Positions 1-7,843 of a stretch of 19,492 nt of DNA are shown here, in pieces (positions within the stretch are counted from its first letter, which is position 1; every line of letters begins with the position of its first letter). The translations under genes and the position numbers were made by a program. The stretch covers positions 1 to 19,492 of the forward strand of contig CAJUSY010000010.1 of NCBI GenBank assembly GCA_910589545.1. The letters run 5' to 3'. Origin of the DNA: Peptoniphilaceae bacterium. GTDB lineage: Bacteria; Bacillota; Clostridia; Tissierellales; Peptoniphilaceae. A model generated the notes under the pieces. The model ran no database searches. It had not been told where the DNA came from and saw only the letters and a list, made by a program, of their open reading frames with translations.

Positions 1-55
1 CTATTGTACCAATGTTAACATGTGGTTTTGTTCTTTCAAATTTAGCTTTACTCAT
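1..55 (-). CDS. tuf: elongation factor Tu, N-terminal 18 codons (cut by window edge)
   Basis: Only the first 18 codons are present. They translate as MSKAKFERTKPHVNIGTI, the conserved EF-Tu N-terminus; HVNIGTI leads into the GTP-binding P-loop (GHVDHGKT), which lies off the left edge. EF-Tu carries aminoacyl-tRNA to the ribosome as a GTP complex. The ATG at 55-53 is preceded by a perfect AGGAGG (complement of 65-70). That Shine-Dalgarno sequence overlaps the TAG stop of fusA (69-71), so translation of tuf probably follows directly from fusA termination. Position directly after fusA is the classical str operon order. Identity is near certain despite the truncation. Confidence 0.93.
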   Translation of the reverse strand, partial: MSKAKFERTKPHVNIGTI

Positions 56-68
56 TTATATAAGCCTC

Positions 69-2156
69 CTATTTATTATTCTTTTTTCCTATAACTTCTT
101 CTGATATTGAGTTAGGAACTTGTTCATAATGATCGAATTGCATTGAATATGTTGCACGACCTTGAGTTTTTGATCTTAAGTCTGTTGCATATCCAAACAT
201 TTCTGCCAATGGAATAAACGCATCTAATACGTGTACACCATTTTTAGGATTCATACCGTCAATCTTACCTCTTCTTGATGAAACGTCTCCCATTACATCT
301 CCCAAGTATTCATCTGGAGTTGTGATTTCAACTTTCATCGCTGGTTCCAATAAGATTGGTTTTGCTTTAGCAACTGCTGCTCTGAAGCCCATAGAACCGG
401 CAATTTTGTATGCCATTTCTGATGAGTCGACATCGTGGTAAGAACCATCTAAAAGAGTAATCTTCATATCAAGCATTGGATATCCGCCTAATATACCTGT
501 TTCAGCTGCTTCTTCAGCACCTGCTTGAACTGATGGAATGTATTCTTTTGGAATAGCACCACCGACAATTGCGTTAATAAATTCGATACCATTTGCTTCC
601 TCAGGGTTATCAATTGGCTCAACTCTAAGAGTACAGTCACCGTATTGTCCACGTCCACCTGATTGTTTAACATATTTTCCTTGAGCTTCAGCTGCTTGAG
701 TGATTGATTCTCTGTAAGCAACTTGTGGATTACCGATATTAGCTTCTACTTTGAATTCACGCAAAAGTCTATCAACGATAATTTCAAGGTGAAGTTCACC
801 CATACCAGAGATGATAGTATCGCCAGTTTCTTCGTCTGTATATGTTCTAAAAGTTGGGTCTTCTTCTGCAAGTTTTGCAAGAGCAATACCCATTTTTTCT
901 TGACTCGCTTTTGTTTTAGGTTCGATTGCTACAGAAATTACTGGATCTGGGAATTCCATGTTTTCAAGGATAACTTCGCTATCCATATCACATAAAGTAT
1001 CCCCTGTTGTTGTATCCTTTAAACCGATAATAGCTACGATGTCTCCAGCATATGCCTTATCAATTTCTTCACGCTTGTTAGCGTGCATCATTAAGATACG
1101 ACCAATTCTTTCTCTCTTACCTTTTGTAGAGTTGTATACATAGCTTCCAGATTCAACAGTACCTGAATAGATTCTTGTAAATGCAAGTTTACCAACGTAT
1201 GGGTCTGTTGCGATTTTGAATGCTAGTGCAGCAAATGGTTCTTCATCTGATGATTTTCTTGTTGTTGGTTCATCAGTTTGAGGGTCCACACCTTTAATGT
1301 CAGGTACATCAGTTGGAGCTGGCATATAATCTACTATTGCGTCCAATAATGGTTGAACACCTTTGTTCTTATATGCAGAACCACAAAGTACTGGGTTCAT
1401 TGCGTTAGCAATTGTTGCAGTTCTTATAGCTCTTTTGATTTCTTCTTCAGTTAATTCTTCACCTTCAAGGTATTTTTCCATTAACTCTTCATCGTGTTCT
1501 GCTATGTTTTCTAATAATTCTGCTCTATATTTTTCAGCTACTTCTACTAAATCACTTGGAATATCTTCTATTGTGAATTCTGTTCCTAGTTCGTTTTTGT
1601 AGATATTAGCCTTCATTGTAATAAGATCAACTACACCTTCGAATTTATCTTCAGCTCCAATAGGAATTTCGATAGGTACAGCATTTGCTCTCAATCTTTC
1701 TCTAATAGTGTCAACAGACATGAAATAATCAGCGCCTGTTGCATCCATTTTATTGATGAAGCAAATTCTTGGTACGCCATATTTATCAGCTTGTCTCCAA
1801 ACAGTTTCTGATTGTGGTTCTACACCGCTTTTCGCATCGAATAAAGCAACTGAACCGTCAAGAACTCTAAGAGATCTTTCTACTTCAACTGTGAAGTCAA
1901 CGTGACCCGGTGTATCGATAATATTGATTCTGTTACCTTTCCAGAAACAAGTTGTTGCTGCAGAAGTAATTGTAATACCTCTTTCTTGTTCTTGAACCAT
2001 CCAGTCCATTTGAGCGGCACCGTCGTGAGTGTCCCCAATTTTATGGATTTTACCTGAATAGTATAAAATACGTTCAGTAACTGTAGTTTTACCGGCATCA
2101 ATATGGGCCATTATACCAATGTTTCTTGTATCTTTTAATGAAACTTGTCTAGCCAT
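69..2156 (-). CDS. fusA: elongation factor G
   Basis: 695-aa translational GTPase that moves tRNAs and mRNA through the ribosome after peptide bond formation and, with RRF, splits ribosomes for recycling. The length matches bacterial EF-G (about 690-700 aa). GTPase motifs are all present: G1 AHIDAGKT at residues 17-24, G2 RGITIT near 59-64, G3 DTPGH at 81-85 and G4 NKMD at 135-138. Later parts carry the EF-G domain IV/V regions, including GGRGQYGD and GEVMGD-like DVMGDVSSRRG. The ATG at 2156 follows AAGGAG (complement of 2162-2167). It lies 24 bases after rpsG and its stop codon overlaps the tuf ribosome binding site, so it is the third gene of the str operon. The region around G1-G2 is intact, with nothing suggesting a specialised EF-G paralogue. 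Confidence 0.98.
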   Translation of the reverse strand: MARQVSLKDTRNIGIMAHIDAGKTTVTERILYYSGKIHKIGDTHDGAAQMDWMVQEQERGITITSAATTCFWKGNRINIIDTPGHVDFTVEVERSLRVLDGSVALFDAKSGVEPQSETVWRQADKYGVPRICFINKMDATGADYFMSVDTIRERLRANAVPIEIPIGAEDKFEGVVDLITMKANIYKNELGTEFTIEDIPSDLVEVAEKYRAELLENIAEHDEELMEKYLEGEELTEEEIKRAIRTATIANAMNPVLCGSAYKNKGVQPLLDAIVDYMPAPTDVPDIKGVDPQTDEPTTRKSSDEEPFAALAFKIATDPYVGKLAFTRIYSGTVESGSYVYNSTKGKRERIGRILMMHANKREEIDKAYAGDIVAIIGLKDTTTGDTLCDMDSEVILENMEFPDPVISVAIEPKTKASQEKMGIALAKLAEEDPTFRTYTDEETGDTIISGMGELHLEIIVDRLLREFKVEANIGNPQVAYRESITQAAEAQGKYVKQSGGRGQYGDCTLRVEPIDNPEEANGIEFINAIVGGAIPKEYIPSVQAGAEEAAETGILGGYPMLDMKITLLDGSYHDVDSSEMAYKIAGSMGFRAAVAKAKPILLEPAMKVEITTPDEYLGDVMGDVSSRRGKIDGMNPKNGVHVLDAFIPLAEMFGYATDLRSKTQGRATYSMQFDHYEQVPNSISEEVIGKKNNK

Positions 2157-2180
2157 TTTTTCTCCTTACTTTCCGATAGA

Positions 2181-2651
2181 TTAGTATCTATAATGTGCAA
2201 AAGCCTTATTAGCTTCAGCCATCTTGTGTACGTCTTCTCTCTTCTTAACTGATGCACCAGTGTTATTAGCTGCATCCATGATTTCCTTAGCTAACTTTTC
2301 AACCATAGTTTTTTCACCACGAGCTCTTGTATAAGTAGTTAACCATCTTAAACCTAAAGTTTGTCTTCTTTCTGGTCTAACTTCGATAGGCACTTGGTAG
2401 TTAGCTCCACCTATTCTTCTAGTTTTAACTTCTAAGATAGGCATAATATTGTTCATTGCTTTGTAGAATACTTCAAGAGCGTCTTCTCCTGTAGTTTCTT
2501 TGATAATATCAAAAGCACCATAAACAATTTTTTGGGCAGTACCTTTTTTTCCGTCTAACATAATGTTGTTGATAAGCTTAGTAACTGTCTTATCATCGTA
2601 AACTGGATCTGGCATTACCTCTCTTTTTTGAACATGTCCTTTTCTTGGCAC
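2181..2651 (-). CDS. rpsG: 30S ribosomal protein S7
   Basis: 156-aa small-subunit protein, the normal length for bacterial S7, which nucleates assembly of the 30S head by binding the 3' major domain of 16S rRNA. The N-terminus (M)PRKGHVQKREV and the central VEVRPERRQTLGLRWL segment are typical. The start is GTG at 2651-2649, supported by a perfect AAGGAGGG (complement of 2659-2666) about 7 bases upstream. It is separated from rpsL by 108 bases, longer than the other gaps in the operon. In Escherichia coli S7 represses its own operon by binding the rpsL-rpsG intercistronic RNA, so this gap is the place to look for such control here. Confidence 0.98.
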   Translation of the reverse strand: MPRKGHVQKREVMPDPVYDDKTVTKLINNIMLDGKKGTAQKIVYGAFDIIKETTGEDALEVFYKAMNNIMPILEVKTRRIGGANYQVPIEVRPERRQTLGLRWLTTYTRARGEKTMVEKLAKEIMDAANNTGASVKKREDVHKMAEANKAFAHYRY

Positions 2652-2759
2652 TTCGCTTCCCTCCTTACTATTTAGTATTTCTCAGGTACTCGAATTACAT
2701 CGCTGTGCTATAAATGTATATTAAAATCTTTTATTCACACTAATACCTTTTGTTTTGTT

Positions 2760-3173
2760 CTATTTCTTTGGTTTCTTAGCACCGTACTTTGAACGACCTT
2801 GCATTCTGTTTTGAACAGCTGCAGTATCCAAAGCACCTCTGACAATGTGGTATCTTACCCCTGGTAAGTCCTTTACTCTACCACCTCTGATTAATACAAC
2901 ACTGTGTTCTTGTAGGTTATGTCCGATACCTGGAATGTAAGATAAAACTTCCATACCATTAGTTAAACGAACTCTGGCAACCTTACGAAGTGCTGAGTTA
3001 GGCTTTTTAGGAGTCATAGTTCTTACTGAAGTACATACGCCTCTTTTTTGAGGTGAGTTAGCTTCTGTATAGCTTTTTTTGATGCTGTTGAAGTTACGAC
3101 TCAAAGCTGGTGAATCAGATTTGTAAGTTTTAGATTTTCTTCCTTGTCTTACTAATTGATTAATTGTTGGCAA
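2760..3173 (-). CDS. rpsL: 30S ribosomal protein S12, UUG start
   Basis: S12 sits at the decoding centre and monitors codon-anticodon fidelity. I place the start at TTG (3173-3171), giving (M)PTINQLVRQGRK and 137 aa, exactly the conserved S12 N-terminus. A longer frame could open at a GTG at 3182, but that GTG lies inside the Shine-Dalgarno sequence AGGAGGT (complement of 3181-3187) and cannot be its start; the TTG sits 8 bases after AGGAGG, an ideal spacing. Decoding-loop residues are wild type: the TPKKPNSALRK segment keeps the lysine whose change gives streptomycin resistance, and GGRVKDLPGVRYH keeps the second such lysine and the aspartate that RimO methylthiolates in other species. It is the first gene of the str operon. 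Confidence 0.96.
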   Translation of the reverse strand: MPTINQLVRQGRKSKTYKSDSPALSRNFNSIKKSYTEANSPQKRGVCTSVRTMTPKKPNSALRKVARVRLTNGMEVLSYIPGIGHNLQEHSVVLIRGGRVKDLPGVRYHIVRGALDTAAVQNRMQGRSKYGAKKPKK

Positions 3174-3180
3174 ATTTTCC

Positions 3181-3187
3181 ACCTCCT
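3181..3187 (-). promoter_or_regulatory. rpsL ribosome binding site that decides the start
   Basis: AGGAGGT on the minus strand. It overlaps the alternative GTG codon at 3182-3180 and lies 8 bases before TTG 3173-3171, which identifies TTG as the initiation codon of S12. Confidence 0.85.
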
Positions 3188-3203
3188 GAAATTATTTTAT
3201 GCA

Positions 3204-3249
3204 TAAAAAAAGAATATACAAGATATTCTTATTTATCCTTGTATATTCT
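3204..3249 (-). terminator. AT-rich terminator hairpin of the transporter operon
   Basis: Minus strand: AGAATATACAAG (complement of 3238-3249), a 15-base loop, then the perfect complement CTTGTATATTCT (3211-3222) and seven T residues (3204-3210). The stem is 12 bp but has only three G-C pairs, so it may be leaky. Only transcripts arriving from the ABC operon carry both arms. Transcripts from the str promoter start near 3238 and lack almost all of the 5' arm, so they cannot fold it. Confidence 0.65.
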
Positions 3250-3273
3250 ATCATTAACATTATGATATGTCAA
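3245..3273 (-). promoter_or_regulatory. str operon sigma-A promoter
   Basis: Minus strand: perfect -35 TTGACA (complement of 3268-3273), 17-base spacer, -10 TAGAAT (complement of 3245-3250), preceded by TGA to make an extended -10. Transcription should begin near 3238, giving a leader of about 65 bases before rpsL. It is the best promoter in the window, as expected for a ribosomal protein operon. The -10 lies inside the 5' arm of the adjacent hairpin. Confidence 0.88.
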
Positions 3274-3304
3274 ACAAATTCTTAGTTTTTTGCATATTTT
3301 TATT

Positions 3305-4153
3305 TTAAATTCCGAAAATTTCTTTGTATCGTTCTTGAGAAGTTTTCGAACGTCTTTTGATATCCAAAATCTCAATATTATTTTCTATAATAATAGACAA
3401 AATATCATTAATACTACTGTTGTTTAAGCTTATCATATTTTTATCCATATTAAAACCCTTTGATTTCAAAACAGATGATAATTTTTCATTATCGTTTGAA
3501 ATAATCTCTATGAATTTTTCATTTTCCAAAACTTCTTCCAAAATTTTCCCGTCTTTTAAGAACAAAATATTATTGGTTATTTCATCGATATCGTTTAAAG
3601 AGTGACTGGATATTAAAATTCCCTGTCCATCTTTTGCTTTCTTCTTTATAAGAGCCATCATCTTTATAACGCTAGTTGGGTCAAGACCAGAAAGCGGTTC
3701 ATCAAGCAATATAATATCTCTTTGTGGTAAGAAATCCATCGCAAGCATCAGCTTCTTTTTCATACCCAACGAATACGAACCAGTCTTGCTTTTTACAAAA
3801 CTTTCAATTCCTATTTCTTTGATAACCCTATCCACATCATCTTTTGTTCTTTTATAGACATTTTTGATATAGTTCAAATAATCCATGCCATACAAGTTTT
3901 CATCCAAGATTTTCTCATCTTTGAAAAAAGAAATATGATTAAAAATCTTCTCATCTTTAAACTCTTTGCCGTCTACCAAAACTTGTCCGCCATCTCTTTT
4001 GAGAAGATTGGTCATAGTATTCATCAAAGTAGTCTTACCAGAGCCATTCGGTCCTACCAAAGCTTTGATTTGTCCTTTTTCAATACTAAAAGATATATCG
4101 TGAAGTATCTTTTTCTTTCCGTAACTTTTTTCAATATTTACTACTTCTAACAT
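3305..4153 (-). CDS. ABC transporter ATP-binding protein
   Basis: 282-aa ATPase subunit of an ABC-2 (drug, lipid or peptide export-like) system. Walker A is GPNGSGKTT at residues 34-42, the signature is a YSLGMKKK variant of LSGGQ at 127-134, Walker B is IILLDE at 147-152 followed by PLSGLD, and the switch histidine is H184 in SSHS. The Q-loop region reads ISFFKDEK (about 74-81) with no glutamine, as in some DrrA/CcmA-like ATPases. The C-terminal 60-70 residues form an extra domain that may mediate dimerisation. Its ATG overlaps the permease stop by one base (TAATG), so the two are translationally coupled and surely act together. The transported substrate cannot be told from sequence. It is the last gene of its operon. 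Confidence 0.93.
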   Translation of the reverse strand: MLEVVNIEKSYGKKKILHDISFSIEKGQIKALVGPNGSGKTTLMNTMTNLLKRDGGQVLVDGKEFKDEKIFNHISFFKDEKILDENLYGMDYLNYIKNVYKRTKDDVDRVIKEIGIESFVKSKTGSYSLGMKKKLMLAMDFLPQRDIILLDEPLSGLDPTSVIKMMALIKKKAKDGQGILISSHSLNDIDEITNNILFLKDGKILEEVLENEKFIEIISNDNEKLSSVLKSKGFNMDKNMISLNNSSINDILSIIIENNIEILDIKRRSKTSQERYKEIFGI

Positions 4154-6597
4154 TATTTCATCCTGCCAAATGAAACTCTGCCCAATACATAAAACAATAT
4201 TGAACTAATCACAAGAACTACAACAGCCATCACCATCGTGTAAGAATTCTGTCTTATCAACGCCGACAAAAATCCCGTAGCTACAAATCCCGAATCCACA
4301 TAGTTAAATGGAATAAAAGATCCGATTGCTCCCATGTATTTGATTGCGGTAAATGGAATTATCAATGCGATCATTGATATTAATATCGTAAATAGCTTGT
4401 TAGTAGTAGTGTACATAGCATTTACAAACATACTGATAAATATAGTAAACAACACAGTTATTGTAAAAGATTCTAGTATATACACCAGAAATGGACCAAC
4501 ATTTGAGTAAATAATTCCACCGTCCACAATATAGTTAATAATTGGAAAATCACTGTCTGTAAATCCACCCATAATACCACCAGCTAAGAATAATATCAAT
4601 GCTGCAACGATGTTTATACCAATCGCGTATATTACGCTTTCTATAATCTTAGATTTGTACGATTTTGTTCGACTTACAGGAAGTACCGATTTAAGTTCAA
4701 GCTGTTTATTCGATTTGATAATCGTAGATGTGAACAGCAATAGTGCAAACACAATCAACACTACATTAAATTTAAGATAGAAGTAATCATGTAACATCGC
4801 AAAAGCATTATTTCTCTCTGATATTCCATGAGTAATGTAGTAATTGATTTTAGGCAAAGTTCCTTTGAAACTATCCACATCAAAAGGATTATAATCAATT
4901 CCTGATTGCGGAATATAGAATCTGTCTGTTGGTGTGATGTTGTTTATGAGCATGTATTTTTGTTTGAAGAATGCTCCTTCAAGAGCAAAATCGTTGAATA
5001 CATCCACCATTCCTGTTGTTTCACTACCTGTTCCTTGAAAATCAAAACCATTAAATTCAGTTACCCTTTCCTTATTCACATTATTGAACTTTTGGGGAGT
5101 CTTGTATCTATTTTCGTAAGCTTCGAAGTATTTGTTCTCATTTTCGTAAAATCCCAAAGCATCTGAATGAGAATCTATCATTTCCTTTGCCCTTTTGCTA
5201 TTGCCGTATTTTGCCTTAATCTCATCAATATCCCTATAAACCAAATATTCTAAGTTAGAATTAAGATCGTTATAGTTTTTAATTTGAGTTGAATTAAAAT
5301 TGTGCCAATTGTTTTGTAGGCAGATATTTCCAACCAAAATAGCACACACGACAAATAATATCAAAAACCCATTAAATGATACTACACAGTTTTTCATGGA
5401 ACCTTTTAAGTTGAATACATTTCGATCTTTGTATGTATCATGGGATGTGAATTCTTTTCTCCTGTTCAAAAAAATCGTGCCTATAGCTGTTATCAAAAGC
5501 ATAAACACTGTAGCAATCACAGGTTTTAACGAAAACGACTTAAACAAGCTTAGAGGATTGTATGCATGATTGAAGAAATTAAAATCAACCAATAGCAAAC
5601 TCATTATTAAAACCAAAGTAAAATATTTTGCTTTGGTATTTTGTATAAGTTTATCAACAAAAGAAAATGCAAATCCAAACGCCATAGTGATTATCGCAAA
5701 AGGAAATACACTCTTAAAAAATGTAGACAAAGGCGTTCTCATAACGTATGAGTATTCGTGTATCGAACCAACTCTGTCTCGAACAGTCCTAATAACAAAT
5801 GTAGAATCGTAGTGATATGTTAAATCGCCCACGCCATTTCCAGTTATTAAAGATGCCACAAATACTGTCAACAATGAAATGAAAATGTACATCACAATCA
5901 TACACATAATAATACCAAAATTATTCGCTACATCCTTGATTTTGGAATTCGAAGTGACGGAAGTTATATCATCTTCTCTCATTGCAAAAATCATCACAAA
6001 ACCTAGTAGAATTATCGGCACAGCTCCAAAAATCACACCAGCTTCATCAAATATCACTTTGCTGAAACTGTGATTGTCATTCTCGTCAATCAATCTATCC
6101 TCTACGGAGTTTCTCTCTTTCAAGAAATTTATGTAGCCTTCTCCATTCAGTACAGCTCTCCTAAGCTCCTTAGGATTATCCATGTTCTCATCTGTATTGT
6201 ACTTATTATTCAGAGCATCCAATTCATTAGTGTACTTTATGATATCCTTTTCATTATAACTAGACTTGTTATACTTGTGGTTTTCGTCAAGTCCATGAGC
6301 TTTCATCAAGTTTTGTAGTATATTTTTCCCTTCAATTAGATACGCTCTGTGGTTTTCGTAGCTCTCCTTATCTGGTTCTTCCGGTGTTATTTTCTTCCAA
6401 TTAGTTTTTTTGATGACGACCTCATCCCAACTAATGTCATGAGAAATAGAGATATCACTTGAAATGAGAAAATCAAAAGCATGGTTTGTTGTATTATAAT
6501 GTAGGAAAAAAGCAACAATTCCCATAGTTATAGAAAACAGAATCAAAAATGGAATCATCTTGTATCTGTATAATTTTTTTAGTTTGTAAGTAAACAT
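4153..6597 (-). CDS. ABC-2-type permease, two permease halves fused in tandem
   Basis: 814-aa integral membrane protein, partner of the ATPase that follows. Hydrophobicity shows two similar halves. Half one has a membrane segment at about 13-33, a hydrophilic ectodomain at about 34-183, and five more segments to about 378. Half two repeats this with a segment at about 408-424, an ectodomain at about 425-610 and five segments to about 807. This amounts to roughly 12 membrane segments, that is, two ABC-2 permease subunits joined in one chain, each with a large extracellular domain between its first and second segments. The ATG at 6597 follows AAGGAG. I recognise the architecture but no named family; bacteriocin or antimicrobial efflux, or a cell-envelope role, are possibilities only. 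It lies 10 bases after the small upstream gene. Confidence 0.8.
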   Translation of the reverse strand: MFTYKLKKLYRYKMIPFLILFSITMGIVAFFLHYNTTNHAFDFLISSDISISHDISWDEVVIKKTNWKKITPEEPDKESYENHRAYLIEGKNILQNLMKAHGLDENHKYNKSSYNEKDIIKYTNELDALNNKYNTDENMDNPKELRRAVLNGEGYINFLKERNSVEDRLIDENDNHSFSKVIFDEAGVIFGAVPIILLGFVMIFAMREDDITSVTSNSKIKDVANNFGIIMCMIVMYIFISLLTVFVASLITGNGVGDLTYHYDSTFVIRTVRDRVGSIHEYSYVMRTPLSTFFKSVFPFAIITMAFGFAFSFVDKLIQNTKAKYFTLVLIMSLLLVDFNFFNHAYNPLSLFKSFSLKPVIATVFMLLITAIGTIFLNRRKEFTSHDTYKDRNVFNLKGSMKNCVVSFNGFLILFVVCAILVGNICLQNNWHNFNSTQIKNYNDLNSNLEYLVYRDIDEIKAKYGNSKRAKEMIDSHSDALGFYENENKYFEAYENRYKTPQKFNNVNKERVTEFNGFDFQGTGSETTGMVDVFNDFALEGAFFKQKYMLINNITPTDRFYIPQSGIDYNPFDVDSFKGTLPKINYYITHGISERNNAFAMLHDYFYLKFNVVLIVFALLLFTSTIIKSNKQLELKSVLPVSRTKSYKSKIIESVIYAIGINIVAALILFLAGGIMGGFTDSDFPIINYIVDGGIIYSNVGPFLVYILESFTITVLFTIFISMFVNAMYTTTNKLFTILISMIALIIPFTAIKYMGAIGSFIPFNYVDSGFVATGFLSALIRQNSYTMVMAVVVLVISSILFYVLGRVSFGRMK

Positions 6598-6607
6598 TTT
6601 TGTCTCC

Positions 6608-6892
6608 TTATTGTTTCTTTAAATTCCCAGAGTATCTGTAATACAACCTACCCTCTTCTTCATAGTATGGACGTATTGATTTTTTCAGTACTCCCTTATA
6701 GCCAGATTTTTCATATTCCATTTCTCCGCCTACATTTTCATGTGATACTGAAATGTACTTAAAATCATCATCGACTTCTATCCCTGAACTCGAAATCGTT
6801 TCTGATTTATTTACAAGACTAGCATTAAGTCCAGCTATTACAACAAATACTACTGCGATTGTTGCAATTAGCTTTTTCATTGAATATTTCAT
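6608..6892 (-). CDS. small exported or membrane-anchored protein of the transporter operon
   Basis: 94-aa protein that I do not recognise. I start it at ATG 6892 (MKYSMKKL), 5 bases after AAAGGGG. A TTG at 6913 would add seven residues, but it lies before this ribosome binding site and is rejected. Residues about 6-27 are a basic-plus-hydrophobic signal or anchor (KKLIATIAVVFVVIAGLNAS) with a possible signal peptidase site after LNA. The remaining 65 or so residues are hydrophilic and rich in E, K and Y, with SGYKG and YRYSG segments. It is the first gene after the operon promoter and lies 10 bases before the permease. A role as accessory subunit, sensor or substrate of the transporter is inferred from position only. 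Confidence 0.7.
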   Translation of the reverse strand: MKYSMKKLIATIAVVFVVIAGLNASLVNKSETISSSGIEVDDDFKYISVSHENVGGEMEYEKSGYKGVLKKSIRPYYEEEGRLYYRYSGNLKKQ

Positions 6893-6939
6893 ATTGTCCC
6901 CTTTCGTTGTCAAGTAATAATTTATTTAACTTTAATTAT

Positions 6940-6967
6940 ATTTTAGCACACTAAAATAAAAAAACAA
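6940..6967 (-). promoter_or_regulatory. promoter of the transporter operon
   Basis: Minus strand: extended -10 TGC-TAAAAT (-10 is the complement of 6940-6945, TGC of 6946-6948) with a weak -35 TTGTTT (complement of 6962-6967) at 16 bases. The start would be near 6933, about 40 bases before the first gene. The -35 falls in the 3' arm and T-run of the preceding terminator. Confidence 0.55.
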
Positions 6968-7006
6968 TAGTTTTCCAAGCATTGTATACTTTTCTTAACT
7001 ATTGTT
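6958..7006 (-). terminator. terminator after the metallophosphoesterase gene
   Basis: Minus strand: AACAATAGTT (complement of 6997-7006), a 24-base loop that can pair a little further, then AACTATTGTT (6963-6972) running into seven T residues (6958-6964). The 5' arm includes the last codons and stop of the phosphoesterase gene. The stem is AT-rich, so moderate strength is expected. Confidence 0.55.
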
Positions 7007-7798
7007 GATTTTTGTTAATTTTATTAAATTGATTTCTGGTCGATTAAATATCCTCGGAACTACGGTCTTTTCCTTGGCAAGTCCACGTGACACAATAAGT
7101 GTATATCCATCATTATACATTCCACCAGCATACTTTGGAAACAAACCTTGTCCCGGAGATATAACTCCATTTAATATATAAGGAAGTCTCCATTGTCCAC
7201 CGTGAGTGTGACCTGATATCATCAAATCAAAATTTTTCAGATTTTTCTTGAAATAATAATCTGGTTTGTGAATCAAACAAATATTAAAATTTTCTAAATT
7301 TAATTTTTCATCTAAATCATCTAATTTGTTTTCATAGTTTTCCAATATTTCTCCCGATGAATCATCCACTCCGATAAGTTTAATGTTTTTTGATAGGAAC
7401 ACTTCTTCATTATCGAAAATTTGCACGCCGTAATTTTGGATTGTCTTATCTACTTCTTCCAGTTTTTCTATTCTTTTTTCGTGATTTCCATGAACATAAT
7501 AAACCTTCTTACCCAGTTGTTGCAGTTGTTCTAATAATTCAAATGCTTTTTTGGATTTGAGCTTGTCGTCTACAATGTCTCCACCCAACAAAATCACATC
7601 ACAGTCGACGGATTTTATTTTGTCCATTAATTTCTTTTGATTTATTCCATAATCACACGAATGAAGATCCGATAAGAATAATATATTGATATTTTCATCG
7701 ATTTTTTCAGATTTTATTTCGTATTGAACTATGTTGATTTTGTATGAAATCGAAATAAATAGTAGTATTAAGACTACAAAAGATACAATTAAATACAT
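6995..7798 (-). CDS. membrane-anchored calcineurin-like metallophosphoesterase (YkuE/YaeI type)
   Basis: 267 aa. One membrane segment at about 2-19 is followed by a metallophosphoesterase domain outside the cytoplasm or at the membrane surface. The dinuclear-metal motifs are complete and in order: DLH at 44-46, GGD at 72-74, GNHE at 104-107, HKP from H177, and GHTHGGQ at 196-202. The pattern matches YaeI/YkuE-type proteins, some of which act on UDP-diacylglucosamine or other phosphoester lipids; the substrate here is not known. The ATG at 7798 follows TGAGGTGA. The gene starts only 15 bases after the T-run of the tRNA-Lys terminator, with no separate promoter visible, so it may depend on read-through from the tRNA promoter. 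Confidence 0.88.
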   Translation of the reverse strand: MYLIVSFVVLILLFISISYKINIVQYEIKSEKIDENINILFLSDLHSCDYGINQKKLMDKIKSVDCDVILLGGDIVDDKLKSKKAFELLEQLQQLGKKVYYVHGNHEKRIEKLEEVDKTIQNYGVQIFDNEEVFLSKNIKLIGVDDSSGEILENYENKLDDLDEKLNLENFNICLIHKPDYYFKKNLKNFDLMISGHTHGGQWRLPYILNGVISPGQGLFPKYAGGMYNDGYTLIVSRGLAKEKTVVPRIFNRPEINLIKLTKINNS

Positions 7799-7813
7799 TT
7801 TTCACCTCAAATT

Positions 7814-7839
7814 AAAAAAACCGAGCTATAAATGCTCGG
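7814..7839 (-). terminator. intrinsic terminator of tRNA-Lys
   Basis: Minus strand: CCGAGC, 7-base loop, GCTCGG (arms 7834-7839 and 7821-7826) followed immediately by seven T residues (7814-7820). A short GC-rich stem with a perfect T-run is a classical Rho-independent terminator. It begins 4 bases after the tRNA CCA end. Confidence 0.88.
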
Positions 7840-7843
7840 CTAC

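Noticed and set aside
3174..3182. GTG start adding three residues to S12
   Set aside because: The GTG lies within the AGGAGG ribosome binding site and the extra residues are not part of the conserved S12 N-terminus.
6893..6913. TTG start adding seven residues to the small exported protein
   Set aside because: The only good ribosome binding site (AAAGGGG) lies downstream of that TTG and fits the ATG at 6892.
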